A program made the translations under genes and the position numbers. 56,542 nucleotides of DNA from an uncultured Alphaproteobacteria bacterium (lineage in GTDB: Bacteria > Pseudomonadota > Alphaproteobacteria > RF32 > CAG-239), in assembly GCA_944392265.1 (NCBI GenBank), contig CALXWC010000011.1, positions 1 to 56,542 of the forward strand. The letters run 5' to 3'. Below are positions 33,056 through 41,961 of the stretch, in pieces (positions within the stretch are counted from its first letter, which is position 1; each line of letters starts with the position of its first letter). A model generated the notes under the pieces. It was not told where the DNA came from and searched no databases. It saw only the letters and a program-made list of their open reading frames with translations.

Positions 33056-34018
33056 ATGAAAGTAAAAAAATATACCGTTTCAAATATGGCAGAAGGTTTT
33101 GCCCTGATAAAATCCGAACTCGGGGAAGACGCCATCATTCTTTCATCTGACAAAACAGAAGATAATCAAATAATTTTAACGGTTGCAATTGATGAGGATG
33201 AAGAATTTAATTTCTCATCGGAAGATGAATTAGAAACCTTATCAACAGAACAATTCTTTTCTGAAAATGATTTGCGAGAAAGCTTGGCCTATCATAATGT
33301 ATTAGAGGTTGTTCGTGAAAAAATTTTAGCCACATGCCGTTTATTTTCAGCAGCCAAAGCAGATAGTGTCAAAAAAGAAGTGTTGACCCAAGCTCTGGCA
33401 AAGCTTTATGCTTTTGATGATATTTTAAGCAAAAAAAATCCTGTCAAAATTTTTATGGGAATAGCCGGAAGCGGAAAATCAACCGCCATTGCCAAAATTG
33501 CCACTCAAGCAAAATTTCAAAAACAAAGCTGCGCTATTATCAGTACGGATAATGTGCGCGCCGGTGCAAACAAACAGCTGGAAGCTTTTGCGCAAATTTT
33601 GGATGTTGATTTTGCCTTTTGCTCCAAACAAAAAGATTTAGAACAAAAGATAAAAGAATATCAAAAGAGATATGACTTTGTCTTGATAGACACACCGGGA
33701 ATAAACCCGTTTATAGACGCTGAGGTGGAAAAGGTTTGGAGCCTGATTAACCAAATCAATTGTCAAAAGATATTAACGCTTGACGCCGGACGCAATGTGG
33801 AAGAAGCAGTCGAAATTGCTGAGATTTTTTCAGATTTAGGCGCTGGATCATTACTGCCCACCAGATTAGACTTAACCAGAAGAATAGGCACGGTTTTATC
33901 TGTTGCGGCTTGTTGCGATATGCGCTTTTATGCGGCTAGCGTGAGCTCATCAATAGCACATGGTGTGGCAGAAATTACACCGCAAAGCTTATCAAAATTA
34001 ATATTATCGGAAGCATAG
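33056..34018 (+). CDS. flhF: Flagellar SRP-like GTPase FlhF
   Basis: A 320-residue protein. The N-terminus MKVKKYTVSNMAEGFALIKSELGEDAIILSS is the FlhF signature. The GTPase core shows GIAGSGKSTAIAKIA (G1), ISTDNVRAGANKQL, DTPG (G3) and TRLDLTRRIGTVLS (G4 region, TRLD in place of TKLD). FlhF places the flagellum, usually at a pole, together with FlhG. It is shorter than many FlhF because the linker is short. The gene follows flhA by 10 bases. Confidence 0.9.
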   Translation: MKVKKYTVSNMAEGFALIKSELGEDAIILSSDKTEDNQIILTVAIDEDEEFNFSSEDELETLSTEQFFSENDLRESLAYHNVLEVVREKILATCRLFSAAKADSVKKEVLTQALAKLYAFDDILSKKNPVKIFMGIAGSGKSTAIAKIATQAKFQKQSCAIISTDNVRAGANKQLEAFAQILDVDFAFCSKQKDLEQKIKEYQKRYDFVLIDTPGINPFIDAEVEKVWSLINQINCQKILTLDAGRNVEEAVEIAEIFSDLGAGSLLPTRLDLTRRIGTVLSVAACCDMRFYAASVSSSIAHGVAEITPQSLSKLILSEA

Positions 34019-34030
34019 AGGATACAAAAT

Positions 34031-34843
34031 ATGGAAAATTTTGTTTCAGAAGAATTAAGAGTTGTCAATAAGGCGCCTTTGAGCCGTAGAATAAAAAAAG
34101 GCAAGAATATGATTGCCGTTGCCTCCGGTAAAGGCGGGGTGGGCAAAACATGGTTTTCCATAAGTTTATCTCATGCCTTAAGCTTGTTAAAACAAAAGGT
34201 TCTGTTGTTTGACGGAGACTTAGGTCTGGCCAACATTGATATTCAGCTTGGCTTAATGGCAAAATATGATTTAGGCAGCGTGGTTTCTGGAAAATTGACC
34301 TTAAATCAGGTTGTTCAAGCTTATGAAAAAGGGCATTTTGATGTTGTTGTCGGCCGTTCCGGTTCAGCAGGCTTGGCTTCCATGCCGATAGGACGTTTGC
34401 AAATTTTGGGTGAAGATTTATCTTTGCTCGCATCTTCTTACAATAAAGTCATTTTAGATATGGGGGCAGGTGTAGATAAGTCTGTCAGAGTATTATCCGG
34501 TATGGCAGAAAAGATTATTGTTGTTTGTACCGATGAGCCCACATCCTTAACCGATGCATATGCTTTTATAAAAATTATGACATTGCAATATCCCAGATCT
34601 GAAATAAAAATTGTGATAAATCAGGCAAACTCAATCAGAGAAGGGCAAAGAACATATGACACTTTGTTGAAGGCTTGCCAAAATTTCTTAAAAATCACGC
34701 CGTCATTATTAGGCATAATCCGTCGAGATGCCAGAGTAAGAGATGCCATCAGAAACCAAACATCAATTATAACCAGATATCCGGCGTCAGAAGCATCTGA
34801 AGATGTAATTGCCATAGCCAAGAGGTTGTTAGCCGATGGATAA
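34031..34843 (+). CDS. flhG: MinD-like ATPase FlhG (FleN)
   Basis: A 270-residue ParA/MinD-family ATPase. IAVASGKGGVGKTWFSISL is the deviant Walker A; LLFDGDLGLANIDIQLGL and DMGAGVDKSV are further family motifs. FlhG limits flagellar number in partnership with FlhF, whose gene ends 12 bases upstream. An N-terminal basic stretch (SRRIKKGKN) before the ATPase fold could activate FlhF, as known for the DQAxxLR-type extension, but the exact motif is not seen. Its last codons overlap the next start by eight bases. Confidence 0.9.
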   Translation: MENFVSEELRVVNKAPLSRRIKKGKNMIAVASGKGGVGKTWFSISLSHALSLLKQKVLLFDGDLGLANIDIQLGLMAKYDLGSVVSGKLTLNQVVQAYEKGHFDVVVGRSGSAGLASMPIGRLQILGEDLSLLASSYNKVILDMGAGVDKSVRVLSGMAEKIIVVCTDEPTSLTDAYAFIKIMTLQYPRSEIKIVINQANSIREGQRTYDTLLKACQNFLKITPSLLGIIRRDARVRDAIRNQTSIITRYPASEASEDVIAIAKRLLADG

Positions 34844-36590
34844 TTTAATTTCAGGAATAACACAGCCCAATTTACCGCAAGGAAATCCCGAATTTGGCAT
34901 TAGTGCCGAAATTGTGAATATTCGTTCGGAATTATTAGCTAACTTAAAAGTTGGGCAGAGTTATTTTTTGCAAAATATTAATTTGAGCGGAGAAGACATA
35001 TTTTCGGCAGATATGAATTTAAGTGAAAATGTGACTGAAAAGGTAGAGCTTTCCTTAAATAAAAATATGAATGTGGCAGTAGATGAAATTAAAAACGTTC
35101 AAATAAAAATCAATCAGGTCACACCATCTTCTGTAAAAATCACCATCCAAAAAATCAATCAAGAGAACCCCGGAAAATATATATTAAAAGATTTTGGTCA
35201 AACCAATACGGATTCTCCGTTAACCATAGATATTTCAAATGCCTCCAAAACATTTTCAAGCAGCAATGTCGCCTATCCGCAAAATGTTAAAGCTGAAAAT
35301 GTATTGGTTATTAATACCAAAACAGATTTTGCCGCGCAAAAATTTTATGAAATGCCGATTTCACAAATTTTAACGCAAGTGTTTGCCAAAGATAATTTGT
35401 CACCAAAGATGGTAAAGTTTGTTGAAGATAATTTTAATTCAGCGCGCATTTCGGTGGAAATAGAAAAGGTGGTAAGCCTAAAAGACGCACCTTTAGAAAA
35501 GTTGTTCCCTCAGTTTGAAAAAGCCGTTGAAAACTCCATTGAAAGAATAGGGTTAATATTAAAAAAAGTATCAGAACAAATTGAACAGCCGGATACAAGC
35601 ATATCAACATTAAAAGAAAATTTAACCCAATTAAAACAAGAAATCATACAGTGGAAGAATATGCCGTTGCCGGCGCAAGCATATTCTAAGCCGGATAACA
35701 AGTTATTGGCATTGCGTAGTTTTATTGGCAATTTTTTGCCGGAATCCGCTCTAAAGGTGGAAAATAACGTTAAAATATTGCTCAAAATCAAAGACATGTT
35801 TTTGCCGCAAGATACACAAGAAAAAGAGCTTTACTTAAATGATTTGTTAGCTAGTCAAAAATTGGTTGAAAAGCTACCGAAATTTAGCCAAATTATGCGC
35901 GCACTGTTTGTGAATACGCCGGCAGAAGAAAAAATTGAGCAGATTTTTAAGAATATTACGCCGCTTGATTCTTTCAAAGGCAAAGAAATTGTGCAAGAGA
36001 TTATAAATAAATTTCCGACAGATAACGAACAAATGTTGCCTAACATGCTTAAGTTTATAAAAGCCGGAGGAGAAAAAAACATTGAGTTATGGCTTGGAAA
36101 AGAGATTATTTCCGACCTGCAAAATATGGGAAAAGAAGGACTTGAAATCAGCCAAAAATTAACAGACTTTTTTAATGCATCGGTTAAAGAAAATGCTAAT
36201 TGGAAGATTGTAGACATTCCGTTTTTGAATGGGGAAAACATAAACAGAATACGCATAGCCATAAAAAACTTTATGGAAGAAGAAAAAAACGAGCAAGAAA
36301 AACGCCGAAGAAAATCAGCCAGATTTGTGGTTGATACAAGCTTTAGCAATTTAGGAAATTTTCAGTTTGATGGTTTTTCATTCAGCAAAGAGCGTCAGTT
36401 TGACTTAATTATCCGCACCAGCCGAAATATTCCGCAAGACTTAAAGCAAAATATTTTTGCAATTTTCAAGAATACGTTGCATCAATTAGAATATAAAGGC
36501 ACAATAAAACTGAATGTTAAGGAAAATTTTATAAAAATATATGAGAATGAAGTAAAAGAAGATACATTAGAGCAGGGTATATATATCTGA
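34836..36590 (+). CDS. Second FliK-like protein
   Basis: A 584-residue protein. The long N-terminal and middle regions are mostly helical without clear motifs. The C-terminal 100 residues, starting RRKSARFVVDTSFSNLGNFQFDGF and including RQFDLIIRTSRNIPQDLKQNI, resemble the C-terminal domain of FliK-like proteins seen in flagellar clusters of Rhodospirillales. A proper fliK lies at 20633, so this could be a divergent hook-length or export factor. The gene overlaps flhG by eight bases and the following gene by one base (TGATG), indicating translational coupling. Confidence 0.65.
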   Translation: MDNLISGITQPNLPQGNPEFGISAEIVNIRSELLANLKVGQSYFLQNINLSGEDIFSADMNLSENVTEKVELSLNKNMNVAVDEIKNVQIKINQVTPSSVKITIQKINQENPGKYILKDFGQTNTDSPLTIDISNASKTFSSSNVAYPQNVKAENVLVINTKTDFAAQKFYEMPISQILTQVFAKDNLSPKMVKFVEDNFNSARISVEIEKVVSLKDAPLEKLFPQFEKAVENSIERIGLILKKVSEQIEQPDTSISTLKENLTQLKQEIIQWKNMPLPAQAYSKPDNKLLALRSFIGNFLPESALKVENNVKILLKIKDMFLPQDTQEKELYLNDLLASQKLVEKLPKFSQIMRALFVNTPAEEKIEQIFKNITPLDSFKGKEIVQEIINKFPTDNEQMLPNMLKFIKAGGEKNIELWLGKEIISDLQNMGKEGLEISQKLTDFFNASVKENANWKIVDIPFLNGENINRIRIAIKNFMEEEKNEQEKRRRKSARFVVDTSFSNLGNFQFDGFSFSKERQFDLIIRTSRNIPQDLKQNIFAIFKNTLHQLEYKGTIKLNVKENFIKIYENEVKEDTLEQGIYI

Positions 36591-37759
36591 TGATAAAAGA
36601 AAGTAATCGAAATAAAGATGTGTTGGGTTATTACAGAATAATCGGTGTAACCCCAGATGCGGATGACTCTTTAATTAAAAACAGATATCACGAAAGAGCA
36701 AAAATCTGGCATCCGGATCACAATAGTGATGACACGGCCAAAGAAAATTTTCAAAAGTTATCAGTTGCTTATAAAATAATCAGCGATGAAAATAAAAGAT
36801 TGATGTATGATTTGCTCTGCAGTGCTTATGGATCAAATAATTTTCCTGACATGAATAGTTTAAAAATTTTCAGAAACTTGGTCGGAAAAGATGACTTTAA
36901 TTTGAAGGTTGTAAGCTTAACTCAAGTTACCGGTAAATTTATAAAATGCAATGTTAATAAAAAAGATCAGATATGCAATTATTCTGAAGCTTTGCATGAA
37001 GTTTTTAAGACATCGGTTAAGAATTGGCTTCTAGGTTGGTGGGGCATTAAAGCTTTTGCCTTAAATGCCAAAGCTATTTTTGATAATTATAAAAATATAG
37101 GTTTTAATAAGGCAGAAAATTATCAATTATGGGCGCATAATGCCGTTGCATATTGGCAAAACAAACAATTGGGCAATGCATATATTTCTGCGGTTTTAGC
37201 CGGACAATATGCGGATGATTATCAAAAATCTTTGTTAAAAAAACTCATTATTAAGCTGAAAGTCAAACCTCAGTTTAAGCTTAAAAATTGGAATATGCTC
37301 AAGCTTCGCTTAGTCCAGTTGATTATGCCTTTGGCGGTTTTAATTGCCGTTCTTTCTTCACTTTCTGTGAAAGCAATTAGCGAAAAAGACCTAATGGCAT
37401 ATTTTAGCAAGAAAAAAGAAATTACCTATAATCAAGAAGTGCGTTTTTATGGCGGCAGAACAACCACAGATGATATGGTTGTTGCAAAAATCATAAAATT
37501 TCCTGTCGATGTAACGGATATGTCTCGTTTATATCATGTATCATCAGACCAAGATGTAATGTATGGCCCATCAGAAGATTTTGACGTGATAAAAAAAATC
37601 AAACAAGGAACAACCGTTAGAATAACCGGCATTTCTCCGGATGAAATCTGGTATAGAGTAATGTTGGATGAGGGGGAAATGGGCTTTATTAAAAAGAAGT
37701 TTTTGCGTCAAGGCATAGGAAATCCCATTCCGTTTGGTAGCCAAATCTATAAAAATTAA
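36590..37759 (+). CDS. DnaJ-domain and SH3-like membrane protein
   Basis: A 389-residue protein. Residues about 10-75 form a J domain with YYRIIGVTPDADDSLIKNRYHERAKIWHPDH, including the HPD motif that stimulates DnaK. A helical middle part is followed by a membrane helix near residue 243-263 (LVQLIMPLAVLIAVLSSLSV). A C-terminal bacterial SH3-like domain contains DVMYGPSEDFDVIKKIKQGTTVRITG and ends GFIKKKFLRQ. Its start overlaps the previous stop. By position it may help assemble or fold flagellar parts at the membrane; no described family is recognised. Confidence 0.8.
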   Translation: MIKESNRNKDVLGYYRIIGVTPDADDSLIKNRYHERAKIWHPDHNSDDTAKENFQKLSVAYKIISDENKRLMYDLLCSAYGSNNFPDMNSLKIFRNLVGKDDFNLKVVSLTQVTGKFIKCNVNKKDQICNYSEALHEVFKTSVKNWLLGWWGIKAFALNAKAIFDNYKNIGFNKAENYQLWAHNAVAYWQNKQLGNAYISAVLAGQYADDYQKSLLKKLIIKLKVKPQFKLKNWNMLKLRLVQLIMPLAVLIAVLSSLSVKAISEKDLMAYFSKKKEITYNQEVRFYGGRTTTDDMVVAKIIKFPVDVTDMSRLYHVSSDQDVMYGPSEDFDVIKKIKQGTTVRITGISPDEIWYRVMLDEGEMGFIKKKFLRQGIGNPIPFGSQIYKN

Positions 37760-37776
37760 AATAGACAAAAAATATT

Positions 37777-37804
37777 GAAAAATAAAAAAATTATGCTATA
37801 AATG
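37777..37804 (+). promoter_or_regulatory. Promoter before the S1-like gene
   Basis: TTGAAA, a 16-base spacer ending in TGc, and TATAAA, an extended -10 of the same kind as at 1194. It lies about 100 bases before the ATG at 37901. Confidence 0.5.
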
Positions 37805-37900
37805 CTTTTATCAAACAATTATTATGGCAATTTTTAAGATAACTAAACAGCCATAATTTGTTTGCAACTAAATTATTATTAACAAAAAACATTAAACAAA

Positions 37901-39070
37901 ATGGAAGCAAAAAATTTAAATTTGCAGAAAAATTTTGAGTTGTTTAAAATCGGAGATTTGGTTACAGGTGTTATTGATGAAGTAGATCCGGACAAGCTTT
38001 GGATAAAATTTCGCGGTGGAGCTTGGGGAATTATTCCGCAGTCTGCTTTATCAAACTACAAGAACCTCAATGTTGTTATTCGTGAAGGCCGTGAGTATGA
38101 CTTCATCATAGAAAATATTCAGGATGGAGTACCGGTTTTGGAATTGCCGTTTGATGTGATTTTGAAAAAATGTCGGGTTGAAGCAAACGTCAGAATTTGC
38201 GGCACTCAAAAGATTGTTGTTTCATTCTGTATCAATGGACAAGAATGTGTCGGTTGTTATGATATTAAAGAAACCGATACCGACTTGAAAGACTTGAAGG
38301 AAAACGACAAAGTAGAGTGCATCGGATTTACGATGAACACGAAAAGTGATGTCTTGACAGTTCAAAGCTTAATCAGAAAAACGCCAAAGGCTGCGGCTAA
38401 CGAGGATTCAAAAACATCTAAGGAAAAGAAACTCTGTGTAAAGGCCAAGAGTTTGCCTGCGTCATTGCCTGAAAACTACAATGGATACATTTCCATTGGT
38501 GCAATCAAGCTTGGAGAATATTACATCCTTCAGGCTTTGGATACACACGAACTTGTCTTTGAAGACAACACCAAAGCGTATCTGAACGGAAAAGACTTAC
38601 CTGAAAATGCCTATAATAATAGTTTTTATTTAGGCATTGTAAGCAAAATCTCTGAAGATCAAAAATTTTACGTTGATTTGAAAAAGAAGGTAGATGCCGC
38701 GTTTGTAGAAAAGTTTAATCAAGAACGGCAGGCGGATTATCGTCCTTTGTTGAACAAAAACAAAAAGCGTTCCGTATCAATCATTCATGGATGTTTGTTG
38801 GGTAAAAGAGATGAAGAAATCTATGCTAAAGCCAGACAAGAGAATTCATTAAATCGCTATGAAAGATATTGGTTAGGTTTTTGCTACAAAGCTCCCGTGC
38901 AGGCCGGAAAAATATATTTACAAGCCAACAACGGGAATAAGATAGAAGTAATAATAGATAATGCATCCTATCTGAAAAAAAATGCAAAGGAAGCTATTAT
39001 AGCTATTTCGCACGTCAACGTGAACGGAAACACCCCAGAAATTAAAGTGAACGTTAAGTACTCAGAGTAA
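37901..39070 (+). CDS. Hypothetical protein with S1-like N-terminal domain
   Basis: A 389-residue protein. Residues about 15-60, FKIGDLVTGVIDEVDPDKLWIKFRGGAWGIIPQSAL, follow the S1/OB-fold pattern (G-V-x-G-x-V ... G-x-I-P-x-S-x-L), which suggests RNA binding. The rest has no motif I recognise. The leader is A-rich with no Shine-Dalgarno sequence, and codon choice (more C-ending codons) differs from the flagellar genes before it. It sits alone between its own promoter and a shared terminator. Acquisition by transfer is plausible. Confidence 0.6.
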   Translation: MEAKNLNLQKNFELFKIGDLVTGVIDEVDPDKLWIKFRGGAWGIIPQSALSNYKNLNVVIREGREYDFIIENIQDGVPVLELPFDVILKKCRVEANVRICGTQKIVVSFCINGQECVGCYDIKETDTDLKDLKENDKVECIGFTMNTKSDVLTVQSLIRKTPKAAANEDSKTSKEKKLCVKAKSLPASLPENYNGYISIGAIKLGEYYILQALDTHELVFEDNTKAYLNGKDLPENAYNNSFYLGIVSKISEDQKFYVDLKKKVDAAFVEKFNQERQADYRPLLNKNKKRSVSIIHGCLLGKRDEEIYAKARQENSLNRYERYWLGFCYKAPVQAGKIYLQANNGNKIEVIIDNASYLKKNAKEAIIAISHVNVNGNTPEIKVNVKYSE

Positions 39071-39083
39071 GTAGTACTTAAAT

Positions 39084-39122
39084 TAAAAAAAACTTCCTGA
39101 TTTTATTCAGGAAGTTTTTTTT
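39084..39122. terminator. Bidirectional terminator
   Basis: AACTTCCTGA pairs with TCAGGAAGTT, with A and T runs on either side, between convergent genes. Confidence 0.9.
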
Positions 39123-39912
39123 AACTTATTTGCAATTGCGTAATATTTGTTGCCAATCCGGTTGTGTCATCCGTTTCAATTAAAACGGCGCAAAGAGTTC
39201 CTTTACCTTTAGCCGGCATAAGGCGCCCGCCGGTATATTTTCTGGCCAATCTGTTCATCGGTTCAGTTTTATCAAAGCCCAAAACAGAGTCATAATCTCC
39301 ACACATTCCGACATCGGTTAAATAAGCGGTTCCATTGGGCCAAATTTTGGCATCGGCTGTCGGCACATGTGTATGAGAACCGATAACGGCAGAAACACGT
39401 CCGTCAAAATAACAACCGAAAGCTAATTTTTCCGAAGTTGCTTCAGCGTGGATGTCAACAAAAATGGCATCTATATTTTTGCCCAAAGTATAGTTTTTCA
39501 AAAGCTTTTCCATTGCTGCAACAGGACAATCAACAGCTTCCATAAACAATCTGCCCAACACCTGAACGATAAGAAGTTTTTTTCCGTTTGGAGTTTCAAT
39601 TTGGCAAAAACCTTTTCCGGGCAGATTTTCAGGATAGTTTAACGGACGAACGATTTTTTTGCATTCATCTAAAAAAGGGATAAGTTCACGTTGTTGCCAA
39701 ACATGATTACCGGTAACAAGAGCATCAACGCCTTTTTCTAAAAAATCTCGACAAATTCCGGGAGTAGCCCCAAAACCATGAGCTGCATTTTCAATATTAA
39801 CGATAATGAAATCGGGGTTATATTTTTGACGCAAAGTCTCTAAGTTATTCAAAACGGCTTCACGACCGGCTCTGGCAACCACATCCCCACAGTAAATAAA
39901 CTTCACAAGCAA
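39121..39912 (-). CDS. YmdB-type metallophosphoesterase
   Basis: A 263-residue protein of the TIGR00282/YmdB family of calcineurin-like phosphodiesterases. Metal-binding motifs are visible in order: GDVVARAGR at the N-terminus, NIENAAHGFG, TGNHVWQQRE, DIHAEATSEK and VIGSHTHVPTADA. Relatives hydrolyse cyclic nucleotides in Bacillus. In Alphaproteobacteria this gene is commonly found near the 6S RNA and zapA, as here. It lies about 30 bases downstream of the 6S RNA terminator on the same strand. Confidence 0.92.
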   Translation of the reverse strand: MLVKFIYCGDVVARAGREAVLNNLETLRQKYNPDFIIVNIENAAHGFGATPGICRDFLEKGVDALVTGNHVWQQRELIPFLDECKKIVRPLNYPENLPGKGFCQIETPNGKKLLIVQVLGRLFMEAVDCPVAAMEKLLKNYTLGKNIDAIFVDIHAEATSEKLAFGCYFDGRVSAVIGSHTHVPTADAKIWPNGTAYLTDVGMCGDYDSVLGFDKTEPMNRLARKYTGGRLMPAKGKGTLCAVLIETDDTTGLATNITQLQIS

Positions 39913-39939
39913 AACTTTCTATAAAAAAACAATAAAAAA

Positions 39940-40119
39940 ACCCTTGCAAAACAAGGGAAGTGAGAGGGCCATCATAGCCGTAAGGACATTCTTAACGAAC
40001 CGCTTCAACAAGGTGGGCATCATATAAACAGACCACGATCTGCACAGTGACGATTCCCTATAAAAATACGTTGGCTCGGAAGATCTGCGGTAAATACGCA
40101 CCAGACAGCGCCTCTCCAT
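39940..40119 (-). ncRNA. ssrS: 6S RNA
   Basis: On the minus strand the RNA begins near 40119 with GGAGAGG, which pairs with CCCTCTC near its 3' end (39962-39968) as the closing stem. The central part is largely self-complementary with bulges, as expected of an RNA that mimics an open promoter and binds sigma70 RNA polymerase. It ends in CCCTTG/CAAGGG plus T residues (39934-39957), an intrinsic terminator. The zapA-6S order is widespread in Proteobacteria and is a strong part of the call. Confidence 0.85.
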
Positions 40120-40128
40120 ATTTATAGA

Positions 40129-40476
40129 TTACAATGATTCTAGTTTAGATGCAACAGAATTTATTTCATTTGTAAGTTTTTTTATTTGCGTTGTTAATAA
40201 GTCATCCAAAGCAGACAAATCCGGCATGGATTGAGGAGTCTGAACGGTTTTAACTTCAGAAGAATTACTTTGTTTTTTTAATTCTGTAAGCTCGTCAGCC
40301 AAAAGCAGACCGACCATAGCCAACAACATATTTTCATTCACCTGACCGGCACCTTGAGTGAGCAATTTTGCTTTCTCATCCAAAATGCGCGCAAGTTGCA
40401 TGATTCTGATTTCTTGACCGTCTTCGCAAGCGACGGCATATTCGCGAGCGTTAATTGTTATTGTTACTTGAGCCAT
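40129..40476 (-). CDS. zapA: Cell division protein ZapA
   Basis: A 115-residue ZapA that bundles FtsZ filaments. MAQVTITINAREYAVACEDGQEIRIMQLARILDEKAK gives the N-terminal domain, and the coiled coil follows from about residue 45 (NENMLLAMVGLLLADELTELKK). Its start overlaps the end of the upstream coiled-coil gene by 26 bases. The 6S RNA gene follows at once on the same strand. Confidence 0.95.
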   Translation of the reverse strand: MAQVTITINAREYAVACEDGQEIRIMQLARILDEKAKLLTQGAGQVNENMLLAMVGLLLADELTELKKQSNSSEVKTVQTPQSMPDLSALDDLLTTQIKKLTNEINSVASKLESL

Positions 40477-40726
40477 CGTTTTCCAAAACTTTTGTTAATT
40501 TTAAGACAATATTATCAATAGTGTTTACCACATTTTGAGAAGATTCTTGCAATTCTTTTAATTTTTTTGCTTGAGCGTTGCTTTCTTTAAGCAAAGCATT
40601 TTTCTCTGCCGAAAGGACAGATTTTTTCTGATCAAGATCGTTTGAAAGCTTGACCAAGGCAGCGCTTAAGTCCGCAAGCGCTTGTTGTGTGTGCGGTAAA
40701 TCAATATTTTTTGTTTCAGTATTCAT
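40451..40726 (-). CDS. Small coiled-coil protein, DUF4164-like
   Basis: A 91-residue protein that is almost all coiled coil from residue 12 to 80 (LADLSAALVKLSNDLDQKK and onward), ending in an Asn/Ser-rich tail. It overlaps zapA by 26 bases. A short coiled-coil gene (DUF4164) commonly precedes zapA in Alphaproteobacteria, so it may act with ZapA in division. Function not shown. Confidence 0.75.
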   Translation of the reverse strand: MNTETKNIDLPHTQQALADLSAALVKLSNDLDQKKSVLSAEKNALLKESNAQAKKLKELQESSQNVVNTIDNIVLKLTKVLENDGSSNNNN

Positions 40727-40812
40727 TTTTTTCTTTCTTTTGAGAGATTAATCCCTTATGATTGCTTCATCATAGATAAAACAAAAAGATTTTCAACAAA
40801 CAAAGAGAATTT

Positions 40813-41334
40813 ATGCCAAAGTTTATTATAAAAATCGGCCACAATGATAAAGAACTGATAAACAATCAGGATATATGCTGTTATATTGTATCTAAAGATT
40901 CTGCGCCGGATGTACTTGAAAAAGCTAAAAATTCAGACAGGTTAGTTCTAACTGAAGATATGGATTTTTGTGAAGAAAAAGCCTTAGATGGTGTAATTAT
41001 CAATCATCAAATTGACGAAAAATTTCCTAAATATATGAAAACACTTCAAAAAAAGACAGCAAAGAAGTTTTTGGGAATAGTTTGTCCGTTAAGAAGACAT
41101 GAGGCGATGATAGCCTCAGAAGCAGAACCTGACTTTGTGATTTTTGATACCAAAGATTCGCTTTCAGAAGAAGAATGCAATGTTTTACAATGGTATGCAG
41201 AACTGTTTTTAATTCAATCAGCCATAATCTATAATCCAAAAGTTGATGAAAATTTGCTGAATATCGCTGATTTTGTGATATTAAATACGTCTGAATATAA
41301 GATTTTGGTTGATAAAATTAAAACTTTAGATTAA
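40813..41334 (+). CDS. TenI/thiamine phosphate synthase-like protein, degenerate
   Basis: A 173-residue protein that recalls the TIM-barrel of thiamine phosphate synthase/TenI: KFLGIVCPLRRHEAMIASEAEPDFVIFDTKD matches the strand-helix unit with GxSxHxxxEAxxAxxxGADYV, and a short VDKIK helix ends it. Key phosphate-binding Gly residues are missing. A thiE-like gene before efp is a known alphaproteobacterial arrangement. It probably no longer makes thiamine phosphate. Confidence 0.55.
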   Translation: MPKFIIKIGHNDKELINNQDICCYIVSKDSAPDVLEKAKNSDRLVLTEDMDFCEEKALDGVIINHQIDEKFPKYMKTLQKKTAKKFLGIVCPLRRHEAMIASEAEPDFVIFDTKDSLSEEECNVLQWYAELFLIQSAIIYNPKVDENLLNIADFVILNTSEYKILVDKIKTLD

Positions 41335-41397
41335 TTTGCCAATAAATAAAAAATTTTGTAATAAAAAATCGTGAATAGAAAATAATTGGAGAAAAAC

Positions 41398-41961
41398 ATG
41401 AAACAACAAGCAGGATCAATCAGAATTGGTTGGGTAATTGAATATAAAAACAAACCATGGACTGTTACCAAAACAAACTTTGTAAAACCCGGAAAAGGCG
41501 GCGCATTTATGCAAGTTGAAATGAAGTCTGTTGAAGAAGGTACCAAAACCAACGAACGTTACAGAACAGAAGATATGGTAGAAAAATTGATGGTTGAAAC
41601 CAAAGACTGCCAATTCTTGTTTGAAGATGCCACCGGCTTGACATTCATGGATTCTGAAACATTTGACCAATTCAGCATGCCTGCAGATATTTTAGGCGAT
41701 TCTCGTCCTTTCTTGACAGACGGTATGGCTGTTATCATCAACTTCATTGACGGCAAACCGATTTCTGTTGAATTGCCGTTACAAGTTGTTTGCGAAGTTA
41801 AAGAAACCGAACCTGTAATCAAAGGTCAAACAGCAGCTTCTTCATACAAACCGGCAATTTTGGATAACGGTGTTCGTACAATGGTTCCTCCGTTTGTCGG
41901 CCAAGGTGAAAAAATTGTTGTTAACACAGCAGACGGTTCATACGTAGAAAGAGCAAAATAA
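41398..41961 (+). CDS. efp: Elongation factor P
   Basis: A 187-residue EF-P that relieves ribosome stalling at polyproline. The KOW-like first domain carries VKPGKGGAFMQVEMKS with the Lys that is modified in many bacteria; two OB domains follow, with the C-terminal PFVGQGEKIVVNTADGSYVERAK signature. The ATG at 41398 with GGAG before it is preferred to an ATG 12 bases upstream. The stop overlaps the next start (TAATG). Confidence 0.98.
   Translation: MKQQAGSIRIGWVIEYKNKPWTVTKTNFVKPGKGGAFMQVEMKSVEEGTKTNERYRTEDMVEKLMVETKDCQFLFEDATGLTFMDSETFDQFSMPADILGDSRPFLTDGMAVIINFIDGKPISVELPLQVVCEVKETEPVIKGQTAASSYKPAILDNGVRTMVPPFVGQGEKIVVNTADGSYVERAK

Noticed and set aside
39919..40119. 66-codon frame on the minus strand
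   Set aside because: It coincides with the 6S RNA, which explains the sequence through its closing stem, terminator and position next to zapA.
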